A DNA stretch of 64,000 nucleotides from Trichormus sp. M33_DOE_039 (lineage in GTDB: Bacteria > Cyanobacteriota > Cyanobacteriia > Cyanobacteriales > Nostocaceae), in contig DVDT01000031.1 in assembly GCA_015296085.1 (NCBI GenBank), positions 1 to 64,000 of the forward strand, written 5' to 3'. Positions 43,443-53,298 of this stretch are shown here, piece by piece. The position numbers and the translations under genes are program-made. The notes beneath the pieces were generated by a model. It had not been told where the DNA came from and made no database searches. It was given only the letters and a program-made list of their open reading frames with translations. Each line of letters starts with the position of its first letter. Position 1 is the stretch's first letter.

Positions 43443-44258
43443 TTATTCCCGCACTACAACTGTTGTACCAAAATCTACTTGTTCATAGAGCAAACGGACA
43501 TCAGTGTTACGCATCCTCAGACAACCATGAGAAATAGCCGTCCCTAAAAGGTGAACATCTGGCGTACCGTGAAAGCCAATTTGATTGCGGCCATCTGACC
43601 AAAAACCGATCCATCTTTCCCCCAAAGGACTGTCAGGGCCAGGTGGAAAAACTTTACCTGTAATCGGGTGTCGCCAAATCGGATCGTGCTGCATATCATC
43701 AACGACAAAAGTCCCTGTAGGCGTTTCCCAACCCTTCTTACCTATAGCAATTGGGTAACTAGCGATGACTAAATCTCCCTGATAAACATAAGTGCGGCGA
43801 TCGCTTAAATCAACTACTACCTGTTTTTTCGTATTGCCTCTTCGATTAGATGATTTGTTTTGCGGAAAAATCTGGGAAAATATAGACTTATTTTCCTCCC
43901 CCAAATTAGAATTTTTTTGGCTTTCTGGTGTGAGTAATTGTGATTTTTTGGGGGCGTTAGTCGTTAAAGCTACATTTTGGTTAACAGTATCCGAATTATT
44001 ATGAGACTCGATAACTGAGGACTTTGTTTGGGAAGCCCTCTGGTTGGTTTTATCTGGAGGTGTAGAAGCACCAAATGCTGTTTCGCCTAAGCCTCCTGTG
44101 TAAACATCTCCAGGACGGCTGACTATGGTGGAGGCTGGTTTTTTAAACTGTCCTTGCGTTGTAGTAATGCGCCAATGGATAGCTACCGATAAGATAGCTG
44201 TGCCAAAACAGATAAACATTACTGTACGCGCTAGAGATTCATTTTTTACCATTGCCAT
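43443..44258 (-). CDS. L,D-transpeptidase (YkuD family)
   Basis: 271 aa. One N-terminal membrane anchor (TVMFICFGTAILSVAIHWRI), a Ser/Asn/Lys-rich linker of about 100 residues, then the YkuD catalytic domain from about residue 145: VVVDLSDRRTYVYQGDLVIAS and the active-site HGTPDVHLLGTAISHGCLRM (catalytic Cys246). It would cross-link or attach lipoproteins to peptidoglycan from the periplasm. Single gene, opposite to the next small ORF. Confidence 0.9.
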   Translation of the reverse strand: MAMVKNESLARTVMFICFGTAILSVAIHWRITTTQGQFKKPASTIVSRPGDVYTGGLGETAFGASTPPDKTNQRASQTKSSVIESHNNSDTVNQNVALTTNAPKKSQLLTPESQKNSNLGEENKSIFSQIFPQNKSSNRRGNTKKQVVVDLSDRRTYVYQGDLVIASYPIAIGKKGWETPTGTFVVDDMQHDPIWRHPITGKVFPPGPDSPLGERWIGFWSDGRNQIGFHGTPDVHLLGTAISHGCLRMRNTDVRLLYEQVDFGTTVVVRE

Positions 44259-44508
44259 CGCTTCTTGTTTATCCCTGACATACTCAGCTTAATAGTTGAA
44301 GTCTTTGATTATTTAAGCATTAAAAACTGATAAATATCCTGATCAATTAGGGCAAACTAAGGTTATCAGGATATTCCAGCTAACAAACTTTTATGAAAGT
44401 CACTTGTTTCACTAGTTTGTCCTGAGTGGATTGATAAATTTAGAAATTGTCTTGATCATGCTCCAACAGTTGGAATAAATCATTATTGGTGTGGGTGGGA
44501 GAAGAGCT
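44259..44508. other. Divergent intergenic region, L,D-transpeptidase / small membrane peptide
   Basis: About 250 AT-rich bases; promoters for both flanking genes expected. Nothing else recognised. Confidence 0.35.
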
Positions 44509-44661
44509 ATGTCTGAAAAACTATTATTAGCAGTCACAATTACATTTACCCTTAATCTATTTTTTCAAGTCTGTGTGCCTCATCAAACTAATTCTGGTGC
44601 TAGTTATCAACAACATACAGAAACATCAGCAACAGTTTTGGTAACAAGACCGGAAAGATAA
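44509..44661 (+). CDS. Small exported or membrane peptide, 50 aa
   Basis: ATG at 44509 preceded by GGGAGAAGAG at a good ribosome-binding distance. The peptide begins MSEKLLLAVTITFTLNLFFQ, a hydrophobic segment like a signal or membrane anchor, then a polar, Ser/Thr/Gln-rich tail ending in TRPER. Too short for routine gene calling. No family recognised. The combination of ribosome binding site, start and hydrophobic N-terminus makes it more likely than chance. Confidence 0.5.
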   Translation: MSEKLLLAVTITFTLNLFFQVCVPHQTNSGASYQQHTETSATVLVTRPER

Positions 44662-45542
44662 CATTTTTGCAGTCAAATGTTTATAAATAAGTCATATTTA
44701 AATCACACTGAATCCCTAATTTCCCTATAAGGTCAGTATTTACCCTGAATTATAGCCCAACGCTATGTCCAAAATTAGCTTCTTGCCATAGTTTAGCTCT
44801 GTCGATCACAGTGTGATAATTATCAAAAATAGACGCTGAAAAGTAAAAGTTCTGTCTGCCAGATGACTGAGTTGTTAAATTGAATTGCTCATATCTCAGG
44901 CAGCTAATTTACACATAGCAGAGAAGATGTTTACAAGTCTGTTGTTATATAGCTTTGTCATCAAAATTTGTACATCATTTATCCATAGCCTGCCGTCATT
45001 TGTACTGCAACCGAGAATCCTTAAAACATTGCCTTTGGAGTGTTATCTAATTCATCGAGTCTAATTGAGCTTCATATAGATATCTATGATCCTAGGGTAA
45101 GTAAATCTGATTTGTGCAGTGGACACACCATCCAAAATATCAAATTGAATTGCATATTCTGATACCAACTTGGCATAAGTATTCCTGTTTCCCGCTTCTG
45201 AAATGTTATTTTAATTAGGGCTTTTAATTCCAAATCACCAAATTGGTTTGACTCCACAAATTCTAAATTATATATTTTTGATACACATCATATAGTATTT
45301 GTCAATATCAAGTAGTCAGATGGCACAAACTGCACAGTCAGTTGTTGCATTGTCGTAATGAACAAGATGCCCCATAATGTTTCAGACAATTGCTAATTGG
45401 TCAAAGTGAGATTTTGCGTAACCAAAAATTCAGTCATAATTCCCGAACTCAGTGTTACAGTCTCAAATCCGTCCGTTATTCAGGAACAAGTCGCCAATTA
45501 GCGGGTCTAATAGATAGGGATGATTTACAACCAGTACGATCT
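44662..45542. other. Long intergenic region upstream of sigG
   Basis: About 880 bases with no supported gene. The frame of the sigma factor extends back to 45390, but those 51 residues look unlike protein in the family and are probably leader. A long leader with possible multiple promoters is expected for an ECF sigma gene. No stable hairpin was identified by eye. Confidence 0.45.
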
Positions 45543-46199
45543 ATGAGTCAATCGATTACTGTATCCTGGTCAACGGTTGATGCGGGGTACTCAGAAGCAT
45601 CGGTGCAAGTTGACAAGCTCTCTAACCATGATTTAATTTTGCGCTGTCAAGCGGGACTGCGCCCAGATCGTGCTGCCTTCGCAGAACTGTTGCGCCGCTA
45701 TCAAACCCAAGTTGATAGAGTCTTGTACCACCTAGCACCCGATTGGCCCGATAGAGCTGACTTGGCTCAAGAAGTTTGGATTCGAGTTTATCGGAATATC
45801 AGCCGATTACAAGAACCAGCTAAGTTTAGGGGTTGGTTAAGTCGCATTGCAACCAATTTGTTTTATGACGAATTACGGAAGCGCAAGCGGGTTGTCAGTC
45901 CTTTATCTTTAGATGCTCCCCGCTCAGTAGATGATGGTGAAATGGATTGGGAAATTGCGGGAGATACTCCTGGGCCAGAGGAAGAACTGACAACAAGAGA
46001 ATTCTACGAGCAACTGCGTGAGGCGATCGCGGATTTACCTGAAGTATTCCGCACTACCATTGTTCTGAGAGAAATCGAAGGAATGGCATACGAAGAAATT
46101 GCCGAAATCACAGGAGTTTCTCTAGGAACAGTGAAGTCGAGAATAGCCAGGGCTAGATCCCGCTTGCAAACTCAATTGCAAAACTATCTTGATGCCTAA
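45543..46199 (+). CDS. sigG: ECF sigma factor, SigG-like
   Basis: 218 aa from ATG 45543 (MSQSITVSWSTV). Region 2: LRRYQTQVDRVLYHLAPDWPD, then DLAQEVWIRVYRNI and RGWLSRIATNLFYDELRKRK. Region 4: EVFRTTIVLREIEGMAYEEI and the helix-turn-helix ITGVSLGTVKSRIARARSRL. The overall sequence is close to the cyanobacterial SigG group. The next gene encodes a single-span protein fitting its anti-sigma factor, 158 bases downstream. In-frame sequence back to 45390 is not counted. Confidence 0.88.
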   Translation: MSQSITVSWSTVDAGYSEASVQVDKLSNHDLILRCQAGLRPDRAAFAELLRRYQTQVDRVLYHLAPDWPDRADLAQEVWIRVYRNISRLQEPAKFRGWLSRIATNLFYDELRKRKRVVSPLSLDAPRSVDDGEMDWEIAGDTPGPEEELTTREFYEQLREAIADLPEVFRTTIVLREIEGMAYEEIAEITGVSLGTVKSRIARARSRLQTQLQNYLDA

Positions 46200-46357
46200 T
46201 TTACAGTATCTTCACTCTGCCCTATGGCAGAATTTAAGCATTGATTAAGAATTGTGAGAAATGTTGCTCATGCCGCTGCCGTCAGGAGAAAAATTTAATT
46301 ATGCTCTTAGGATTGCCCAGTTCTTTTACCCGTGGATGAATTGGTAATAATGTTAGT

Positions 46358-46945
46358 ATGACTACTGATTCTCAGTTTAATAACCATTGTCGGAGGCAAC
46401 TTCCTAGAGAGTTACCAAATAAGATGGCAAAGCATACCAATGAAGCAACGGGTGCTATGGATATGGTAAAGCGCGATCGCTTTGAATTATTAAGTGCTTA
46501 TCTAGATGGTGAGGTGACAGCCGCCGAACGTAGGCAAGTAGAAGATTGGCTAGCCAACGATGCCGCAGTTCAATGCCTGTACACCCGACTACTAAAGCTC
46601 AGGCAAGCCTTCCGGACTATGCCAGTGCCAACAACCCAAACGACCCCAGAAACCACAGCAAATCAAGTATTTGAGCGGATGAATCGTCGCTCTAGAAAAA
46701 AATGGGCATTCGGTGGCGCAGCCATTGCTGCTTGCGTCATTGGTGCATTAGCTAGCTGGTTGCCAAGTCGAGAATCGGGTATCCCGCAAATAGCACAACA
46801 ACCGCAAGTACAGCCTACTCAGGTTGCCAACAAATCAGAGTCACTGCCCATGATAGCCTTGAACAATCCAGTCATTGAGATTCCCAAGGCGGCAGTATCC
46901 TCTCCAGAACCAGAAATCAGAGAAGTTTCCCCAGACATTAACTAA
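46358..46945 (+). CDS. Anti-sigma factor, single-span, degenerate zinc motif
   Basis: 195 aa. N-terminal cytoplasmic helical part with FELLSAYLDGEVTAAERRQV and EDWLANDAAVQCLYTRLLKL, as in zinc-binding anti-sigma (ZAS) domains. The His-x3-Cys-x2-Cys ligands are not present (one Cys, in VQCLY). One membrane segment (about 122-136, AFGGAAIAACVIGALASWL), then a periplasmic, Gln/Pro-rich tail of about 55 residues. Several start codons are possible within the first 36 residues. Position directly behind sigG supports the role; the partner pair is known in Synechocystis (SigG-SapG). Confidence 0.8.
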   Translation: MTTDSQFNNHCRRQLPRELPNKMAKHTNEATGAMDMVKRDRFELLSAYLDGEVTAAERRQVEDWLANDAAVQCLYTRLLKLRQAFRTMPVPTTQTTPETTANQVFERMNRRSRKKWAFGGAAIAACVIGALASWLPSRESGIPQIAQQPQVQPTQVANKSESLPMIALNNPVIEIPKAAVSSPEPEIREVSPDIN

Positions 46946-47002
46946 AGGTTTGTAGTCAGCAGTGAAGTGCTAAAGATGATCAAAACAAAACTAAAGTCCT
47001 CA

Positions 47003-47449
47003 CTACAAACCCCTTACTTTTGTTCTGGGAGAACTCCAGCAACCATCAACTAGGTGTATACCTCCTAGCTGTTGTACTCTTTCCGGGTTCATCATGTATA
47101 TCCAAGCCCAACCCCAAGACAAACCTTGGAGATTATACACTTCAACCTCCTGTCGATTGTAAAGGTTTTCTGACATTCTTCTAGAAGGTTGGTAACCTTC
47201 CAGATCGTCTAAAACATGGATAATCAAGGGTTCAGCAAAAGAGAGTAAATATCCGTGGACTAGTTCTTTTCCCATAGTCATGGCTGGGTAGCCCATCGGC
47301 AACGCAAACAGTTGACCCAGTGTAGTGGCTTTTTGGGCTTCTACTACTTGATTAGTACAATATCTTTGGTAATTGATTTCGCCTGGTTTGAGTGTACCGT
47401 AGACAAAAACTCGCACTCTACCAGAAATTTTTGTATGTAATTCAGCCAT
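47003..47449 (-). CDS. Gamma-glutamylcyclotransferase-fold protein
   Basis: 148 aa from ATG 47449 (MAELHTKISGRVRVFVYG). The family motif VFVYGTLKPGEINYQRY with the YGSLxxG loop is followed by LGQLFALPMGYPAMTMG and VLDDLEGYQP with the catalytic-type Glu. The fold is shared by glutathione-degrading ChaC-like and GGACT enzymes; the substrate is unknown. The gene is divergent from leuS, with about 88 bases between chosen starts. Confidence 0.82.
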   Translation of the reverse strand: MAELHTKISGRVRVFVYGTLKPGEINYQRYCTNQVVEAQKATTLGQLFALPMGYPAMTMGKELVHGYLLSFAEPLIIHVLDDLEGYQPSRRMSENLYNRQEVEVYNLQGLSWGWAWIYMMNPERVQQLGGIHLVDGCWSSPRTKVRGL

Positions 47450-47537
47450 ACGTTGTTTGATATAACTTATCCAGTTGCCTACCATCATCTACAATATGGA
47501 GGCAGACAAGATTTACAGTCCAGTAGGAGAGTTCTCG

Positions 47538-50159
47538 GTGGATTCCCGATACAACCCAGCATCGATTGAGGAAAAATGGCAAAAAACATGGTTAGAACTT
47601 GGCTTAGATCAGACCCCCACAGATAGCAATAAGCCCAAATTCTATGCTCTATCCATGTTCCCCTACCCATCGGGCAGCCTACACATGGGTCACGTCCGTA
47701 ATTACACAATTACCGATGTGATTGCTCGCCTCAAACGAATGCAAGGTTATCGGGTACTACATCCAATGGGATGGGATGCCTTTGGCTTACCTGCAGAAAA
47801 CGCCGCCATTGACCGTGGTGTACCCCCGTCCAAGTGGACTTATCAAAATATTGCCCAAATGCGGCAGCAATTACAGCGTCTTGGCTTGTCCATTGATTGG
47901 GACAAAGAAGTCGCTACCTGTTCACCAGACTATTACAAGTGGACACAATGGATTTTCTTGCAGTTTTTGGCAGCAGGTTTGGCATACCAAAGAGAAGCAG
48001 CTGTTAACTGGGATCCCATTGACCAAACAGTATTAGCCAATGAACAAGTTGATAGCGAAGGACGGTCTTGGCGCAGTGGTGCTAAAGTTGAGCGCAAATT
48101 GTTGCGCCAGTGGTTTTTAAAGATTACCGACTATGCCGAAGAATTATTAAACGACCTGGATAAATTGACAGGCTGGCCGGAACGGGTCAAGTTGATGCAG
48201 GCGAACTGGATTGGAAAATCTGTCGGTGCGTATTTAGAATTTCCCATTGTGGGCAGTGACGAGAAAATAGCTGTGTATACAACCCGTCCTGATACGGTGT
48301 TCGGTGTCAGCTACGTAGTTTTAGCACCAGAACACCCCCTTACACAGCAAATCACAACCAAAGACCAACAAGCAGCGGTACACGCCTTTATTCAAGAGGT
48401 GACAAATCAAAGCGAGTTAGAACGTACCGCCGAAGACAAACCTAAGCGCGGTGTTCCTACTGGTGGCAAAGTGACTAACCCGTTTACTGGTGAAGAAGTA
48501 CCCATTTGGATTGCTGACTATGTACTGTATGAGTATGGTACTGGGGCGGTGATGGGTGTACCTGCTCATGATGCACGGGATTTTAAATTTGCCCAAAGAT
48601 ATGATTTACCCATTGAATTTGTAATTGCTGCGCCAGACGATGTGGCAGGGTTTGATTTAACGCCGACATCAGACACAGAAGAAATTACTCAACTGGTGCA
48701 GATTGAATATAACGAGGCATATACTGAGCCAGGCATTTTAATTAATTCTGGGCTGTTTACTGGCATGGCTTCTGTGGAAGCCAAATCGGCAATTACTAAA
48801 TATGCTGAAGAACAAGGCTTTGGGAAAGAACGGATTCAATATCGCTTACGGGATTGGTTGATTTCTCGTCAACGCTATTGGGGCGCACCTATTCCTGTGA
48901 TTCACTGCCCCAACTGTGGCATAGTACCAGTACCAGATGCAGATCTACCTGTTCAGTTACCCGAAGACGTGGAATTTACTGGTCGTGGTGGTTCACCTTT
49001 GGCACAGTTGGAAAGTTGGGTAAATGTGCCTTGTCCTACCTGTGGTACTCCTGCTAAACGGGAAACCGACACGATGGATACTTTTATTGATTCTTCGTGG
49101 TATTTCTTGAGATTTCCTGACGCTACAAATGAAAACCAAGTTTTTGACCCTGCTATAACTAATGACTGGCTGCCAGTTGAACAATATGTGGGTGGGATTG
49201 AACACGCGATTTTACATTTGTTGTATTCCCGGTTCTTTACCAAAGTTTTGCGGGATAGAGGTTTGTTGAACTTTGATGAACCATTTGAGCGGTTGTTAAC
49301 CCAAGGGATGGTGCAGGGTTTAACTTACATGAACCCCAACAAGGGTGGCAAAGATAAATGGATTCCTTCCAGTTCAGTTAACCCCGATGATCCGCGTGAC
49401 CCTCAAACTGGTGAACCGTTGCAGCGTCTTTACGCTACTATGTCCAAGTCTAAAGGCAATGGTGTCGCACCAGAAGATGTAATTGCTAAGTATGGTGTAG
49501 ACACAGCACGGATGTTTATTTTATTTAAAGCACCGCCAGAAAAAGATTTGGAATGGGATGAGGCAGATGTTGAAGGGCAATTCCGGTTTTTAAATCGGGT
49601 TTGGCGGTTGGTGACAGATTATGCTGCGGCTGGGGTTTGTCGTAAACAAGCACAACTAGCTGATTTGACTAAGCCAGAAAAGGAATTACGGCGGGCAATT
49701 CATACGGCCATCCAAGCTGTGACAGAAGATTTAGAGGATGAGTATCAATTTAATACAGCTGTTTCTGAGTTGATGAAGTTGAGTAATGCTCTCTCTGATG
49801 CTGATTGTCGTAATTCACCAATTTATGCCGAAGGTGTGCAGACTTTGGTGGCGTTGCTAGCTCCCTTTGCGCCACACATTGCTGATGAACTATGGCATTT
49901 ATTGGGTAATAATAGCTCAGTCCATACTCAAACTTGGCCTGCTTTTGATCCAGCTGCTTTGGTGGCTGATGAAATCACATTGGTGATTCAGGTGAATGGT
50001 AAAAAACGCGCTGATTTGCAAGTTCCAGCCCAAGCAGATAAAGCGGAATTGGAGAAATACGCCCGTGAATCAGAAGCAGTGCAGCGTCACTTAGAAGGTA
50101 AGGAAATTAAAAAGGTGATTGTTGTACCTGGAAAGTTGGTCAATTTTGTAGTTGGCTAA
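47538..50159 (+). CDS. leuS: Leucyl-tRNA synthetase
   Basis: 873 aa from GTG 47538, read as [22 protein letters not shown] at 47525-47530 lies seven bases before it and the N-terminus then matches other LeuS proteins; the longer frame from 47475 would overlap the divergent gene. Class Ia signatures: [17 protein letters not shown] (HIGH) and MSKSKGNGV (KMSKS). The editing (CP1) domain has [10 protein letters not shown], and a zinc-binding segment [17 protein letters not shown] is visible. The C-terminal anticodon and extension regions are complete. A hairpin follows the stop. Confidence 0.97.
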   Translation: MDSRYNPASIEEKWQKTWLELGLDQTPTDSNKPKFYALSMFPYPSGSLHMGHVRNYTITDVIARLKRMQGYRVLHPMGWDAFGLPAENAAIDRGVPPSKWTYQNIAQMRQQLQRLGLSIDWDKEVATCSPDYYKWTQWIFLQFLAAGLAYQREAAVNWDPIDQTVLANEQVDSEGRSWRSGAKVERKLLRQWFLKITDYAEELLNDLDKLTGWPERVKLMQANWIGKSVGAYLEFPIVGSDEKIAVYTTRPDTVFGVSYVVLAPEHPLTQQITTKDQQAAVHAFIQEVTNQSELERTAEDKPKRGVPTGGKVTNPFTGEEVPIWIADYVLYEYGTGAVMGVPAHDARDFKFAQRYDLPIEFVIAAPDDVAGFDLTPTSDTEEITQLVQIEYNEAYTEPGILINSGLFTGMASVEAKSAITKYAEEQGFGKERIQYRLRDWLISRQRYWGAPIPVIHCPNCGIVPVPDADLPVQLPEDVEFTGRGGSPLAQLESWVNVPCPTCGTPAKRETDTMDTFIDSSWYFLRFPDATNENQVFDPAITNDWLPVEQYVGGIEHAILHLLYSRFFTKVLRDRGLLNFDEPFERLLTQGMVQGLTYMNPNKGGKDKWIPSSSVNPDDPRDPQTGEPLQRLYATMSKSKGNGVAPEDVIAKYGVDTARMFILFKAPPEKDLEWDEADVEGQFRFLNRVWRLVTDYAAAGVCRKQAQLADLTKPEKELRRAIHTAIQAVTEDLEDEYQFNTAVSELMKLSNALSDADCRNSPIYAEGVQTLVALLAPFAPHIADELWHLLGNNSSVHTQTWPAFDPAALVADEITLVIQVNGKKRADLQVPAQADKAELEKYARESEAVQRHLEGKEIKKVIVVPGKLVNFVVG

Positions 50160-50183
50160 TAACGTCGCCCAGTTCAGTGAAGG

Positions 50184-50208
50184 TGTAGGCTAAGTTGTGT
50201 AGCCTACA
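50184..50208 (+). terminator. Hairpin after leuS
   Basis: TGTAGGCT (50184-50191) pairs with AGCCTACA (50201-50208) around a nine-base loop. It follows the leuS stop by 24 bases and precedes the convergent FecR gene; no T-run follows. Confidence 0.55.
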
Positions 50209-50226
50209 TCCAACCTCCGGCCAAAT

Positions 50227-51513
50227 TTAACTTCCTCTGGGGGTGTCAGTTGGTGGCTCAACTGGTTTATCGTTACCGGAATTACCAGGGTTTTCCCCGG
50301 CGTTACCAACGGGCTTATCGTTACCAGGATTACCAGGGGTGTCAGTTGGTGGCTCAACTGGTTTATCGTCACCAGGATTACCAAGGGTGTCATTTGGTGG
50401 CTCAATTGGTTTATCGTCACCGGAATTACCAGGATTTTCCCCAGCATTACCAACGGGCTTATCGTTACCAGGATTACCAGGGGTGTCAGTTGGTGGCTCA
50501 ACTGGTTTATCGTCACCAGGATTACCAGGTTTTTCTCCAAGTGAATTATCCTCCATTGACGGTGGAGGAGTTGTTGGTTTTACAGTTGGAATAGAACCAA
50601 TGTTATTTTCTGGAATAGTTATTTTGTCGTTACTATTAGCCAATTCTTGAGCGTTATTAAATAGAATTTCTCCAGTATCGAAAAAAGACTCTACAGAAGA
50701 ACTATTTGAGTTGGCGGTTAAATTAGTTGATGTGTCTTCACCATTTGAGCTAGCAGTTAACTCTAAAAAGGATGGATTTTCAATGACTCCTTGACCACTC
50801 AGGGGTGTTTGTCCTGCTAAAGCCGCAACTATTTCTGTTTGTACGCTGGCGATCGCTGGGTCGGCTGAGGGGGTAAGATTTTGTCTAGTTAAATCTAATC
50901 CTTTAACTAAGTCGCTGGTTTGATAAAAATTTTGCAGATCAAAATCGTATAGTCCTTGAAATCTACCTTTGACTAAGACTAGCAGTTGTCCTGCTTGCAG
51001 TTCTTGCGCTTGTGAAGCATCTTTGTTGGAAACAGTAATCCCACTATTTGTTAATGCGCCGATAACTGTAGTGTCTGTTTGTTGGTCGTAGCGCACAAAT
51101 AATGCTGAACCCCGAATAGCAGCAACTGCGCTGGGGGTTTGAATCCGTGTTTGACCCCTTCCTGGTGGAATCAGGAGTAAAACAGTTCCGTTTGACAGTC
51201 TGAAGTTGCGAGTTCTAGGCAAAAATTGAAAGATTGCTTGTTCCCCAACTCTGGCTAAAGAACCGTCATTAAAACGCAAATCAGCTAAAGAAGCTCTACC
51301 GGTAGCTAGCCCATCACCTGGAACAATAGCATCGGTACGCTTGGCTGGACGCTTACTTCTAGTATTTCTTTGTAGCAGCTGTACAAAATTACGCAGACTT
51401 TGAATTTCGGCGCGAGTCAGAGGTGTACTGGCGTTAACCTGATGCACCGGAGTTAAGAGTATAACTACTCCCCACAAACCAATTGCCAACCACGAAGACA
51501 GTTGAAAACGCAT
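50227..51513 (-). CDS. FecR-domain exported protein with 16-residue repeats
   Basis: 428 aa. N-terminal signal peptide (LSSWLAIGLWGVVILLTPV, cleavage near QVNAS). Mature part starts with a helical stretch, then a FecR domain (about 75-180): ASLADLRFNDGSLARVG, LSNGTVLLLIPPGRGQTRI, then AAIRGSALFVRYD. A Ser/Asn-rich linker follows. The C-terminus is six tandem 16-residue units of the PGNPGDDKPVEPPTDT and PGNPGNDKPVGNAGEN kinds, then PRGS. Free FecR domains in cyanobacteria are exported and of unknown ligand. It is divergent from the beta-barrel gene, which might be its partner. Repeat number may vary between strains. Confidence 0.82.
   Translation of the reverse strand: MRFQLSSWLAIGLWGVVILLTPVHQVNASTPLTRAEIQSLRNFVQLLQRNTRSKRPAKRTDAIVPGDGLATGRASLADLRFNDGSLARVGEQAIFQFLPRTRNFRLSNGTVLLLIPPGRGQTRIQTPSAVAAIRGSALFVRYDQQTDTTVIGALTNSGITVSNKDASQAQELQAGQLLVLVKGRFQGLYDFDLQNFYQTSDLVKGLDLTRQNLTPSADPAIASVQTEIVAALAGQTPLSGQGVIENPSFLELTASSNGEDTSTNLTANSNSSSVESFFDTGEILFNNAQELANSNDKITIPENNIGSIPTVKPTTPPPSMEDNSLGEKPGNPGDDKPVEPPTDTPGNPGNDKPVGNAGENPGNSGDDKPIEPPNDTLGNPGDDKPVEPPTDTPGNPGNDKPVGNAGENPGNSGNDKPVEPPTDTPRGS
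50242..50529 (-). repeat. Six tandem 48-bp coding repeats
   Basis: Six units of 48 bases encode 16 residues each. The order is a double three-unit block (A-B-A', A-B-A'), so there is a 144-bp duplication above the 48-bp unit. Unit A encodes a DDKPVEPPTDT type, unit B an NDKPVGNAGEN type. Confidence 0.85.
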
Positions 51514-51955
51514 AATATCAAATTTATAAAAATTGTACTGATATTAAACCAGTCTCAAATATATTTTGAGATTTAAAGATACTAACTTGTTAATTTTATA
51601 ACTTTTATCGCAATGTTTGCAGTTAGTTAACTGTTAAAATTATCTGAGTTTTGATACAAGATAATTAACATACACTGCTATATACTTAAGTATAAATTTT
51701 ATTGAGATTTATGTAAGTAGGTGCTGAGAATTTTGCATAACATATAAAATTATGTTTGTGAATTATACAGAATCAAGACCGTATGTATATTAACTGATGT
51801 AACTGATTTATCAACAACAAATACAATCATCTGTCAATCATATAAGAAGGCTCATTAACTCGACTATAGAGTTGACTGCTGATTTTTGACTGTCAACATT
51901 TAACAATTGAATTTTCAGTATAAAGTAAATTTGATTCAACCCATCTATAAAAAAG
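51514..51955. other. Divergent intergenic region, FecR / beta-barrel genes
   Basis: 440 very AT-rich bases, no frame of note. Should hold both promoters. No recognised operator. Confidence 0.4.
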
Positions 51956-53284
51956 ATGCAACCTCATGGCTGGAAAAGTTTTTTAATCACGGTTTTGTTA
52001 GTGATTGTTGGTGCAAGTAGTTATAGCATCAGAGTGGATGCAGCATCAAGTAAAAAATCAAACAAGTTACCTATTCAAAACCTGTTGATAGCTACAGACA
52101 ATGAACTGGAAATTTACTCCAATGATGAATTATATGTAACTGACTATCAATTATCACAAATTGAATTGGGGGAGGTTAGCTCGATACAACAAGAGCAGTT
52201 AAATTTGGTCAAACCAAAACTGCTAATTAATCAAGCTAACCCCGTACAATCAGAAAATCAAGGCAATGAATCTAACTCCACACCAATACCACGGACAAAT
52301 GAACCGCCACAATTAGAAACTCAGCCTAATGATTTTCCCCAAACCTCTCCAAAGCCGATAGAGCAATTGTTGGAATCACCACCACAAAATAATAATGAGA
52401 GATTAGAACGATTAGAGAGACTCAGGCGACGATTAAGAGAGATGAATCAGTCAAATTCTGAGTCTGAGGCTTATCAGGAACTAGGTTTAAGAGTACGGCC
52501 AAGACCTCTACCTTTAGAACAACCACAACCTCCACAAATAGAACGCCCTCAGTTTAAACCTATAGGTTCTTTACAAGCACGGATTGGTTATTTTTATACA
52601 AATAACATCTTTTCGACTGAAGATATTCCTATAGAAGATGGCTTATTTTTTTATGGACTTAGGTTATATTCTGCATATTTTCCTTTGGGAAGAACAACAT
52701 TTATCAACGGCTCAATTGATGGGAATTTAATCCGTTATACCGATCAATCAAAATTTAACTACAACCAAATAAGATTTAATTTGGGTATTTACCAACAGTT
52801 ATCGAGGCGAATGTTTGGTGAAATCAGCTGGAGCAATCAACAATTATTTTATGCTAACAGTAGTGATGTATTTACATCGGGCGATCGCTTCTTGAATGAA
52901 CATGCTGTGCGCCTATCTTTGGGGAGAAGAGACCCCATCACTGAGAGACTCACACTAGATAGCGTTTATGAATTTAGTTGGAATTTAGCCGACCCCGATA
53001 GCCGTAGTCGGATAGTAAATGCTTTGTGGTTATCTTTAAGCTATGAAATTCAAAAACCCCTAGAGGTAGGTTTAAATTACCAATTGAATATTTCAGATTT
53101 TACAGAACGCGATCGCCATGACCAAGCCCATAGAATATTTACACACTTAAGTTACCGTTTATCTAGGTCTAGTAGCATGAATATTCAGTCTGGCTTTACC
53201 TTTGGTGATTCTACAGCCAGGAATATTGACTTTGATAACTGGTTTACTAGCATCAATTATAACTTTGTACTAGGTGAATTTTAA
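51956..53284 (+). CDS. Outer-membrane beta-barrel protein
   Basis: 442 aa. Signal peptide FLITVLLVIVGASSYS with cleavage near VDAAS. Residues about 45-185 are a Pro/Gln/Asn-rich, partly coiled-coil spacer (NNNERLERLERLRRRLREM). From about 195 on, alternating hydrophobic strands (LQARIGYFYTNNIF, LFFYGLRLYSAYFPL, LSLSYEIQKPLEVGLNYQL) form a barrel, and the protein ends in Phe (NFVLGEF), the usual outer-membrane insertion signal. No plug or TonB box is seen. Function unknown; perhaps works with the divergent FecR protein. Confidence 0.78.
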   Translation: MQPHGWKSFLITVLLVIVGASSYSIRVDAASSKKSNKLPIQNLLIATDNELEIYSNDELYVTDYQLSQIELGEVSSIQQEQLNLVKPKLLINQANPVQSENQGNESNSTPIPRTNEPPQLETQPNDFPQTSPKPIEQLLESPPQNNNERLERLERLRRRLREMNQSNSESEAYQELGLRVRPRPLPLEQPQPPQIERPQFKPIGSLQARIGYFYTNNIFSTEDIPIEDGLFFYGLRLYSAYFPLGRTTFINGSIDGNLIRYTDQSKFNYNQIRFNLGIYQQLSRRMFGEISWSNQQLFYANSSDVFTSGDRFLNEHAVRLSLGRRDPITERLTLDSVYEFSWNLADPDSRSRIVNALWLSLSYEIQKPLEVGLNYQLNISDFTERDRHDQAHRIFTHLSYRLSRSSSMNIQSGFTFGDSTARNIDFDNWFTSINYNFVLGEF

Positions 53285-53298
53285 GTATGGAAAGTTGA

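Noticed and set aside
50242-50529. Possible CRISPR array
   Set aside because: Repeats are directly adjacent with no spacers and encode protein.
50190-50650. Several long frames on both strands within the FecR repeats
   Set aside because: Produced by the 48-bp period being a multiple of three, which keeps all frames open; only the FecR frame has signal peptide and domain.
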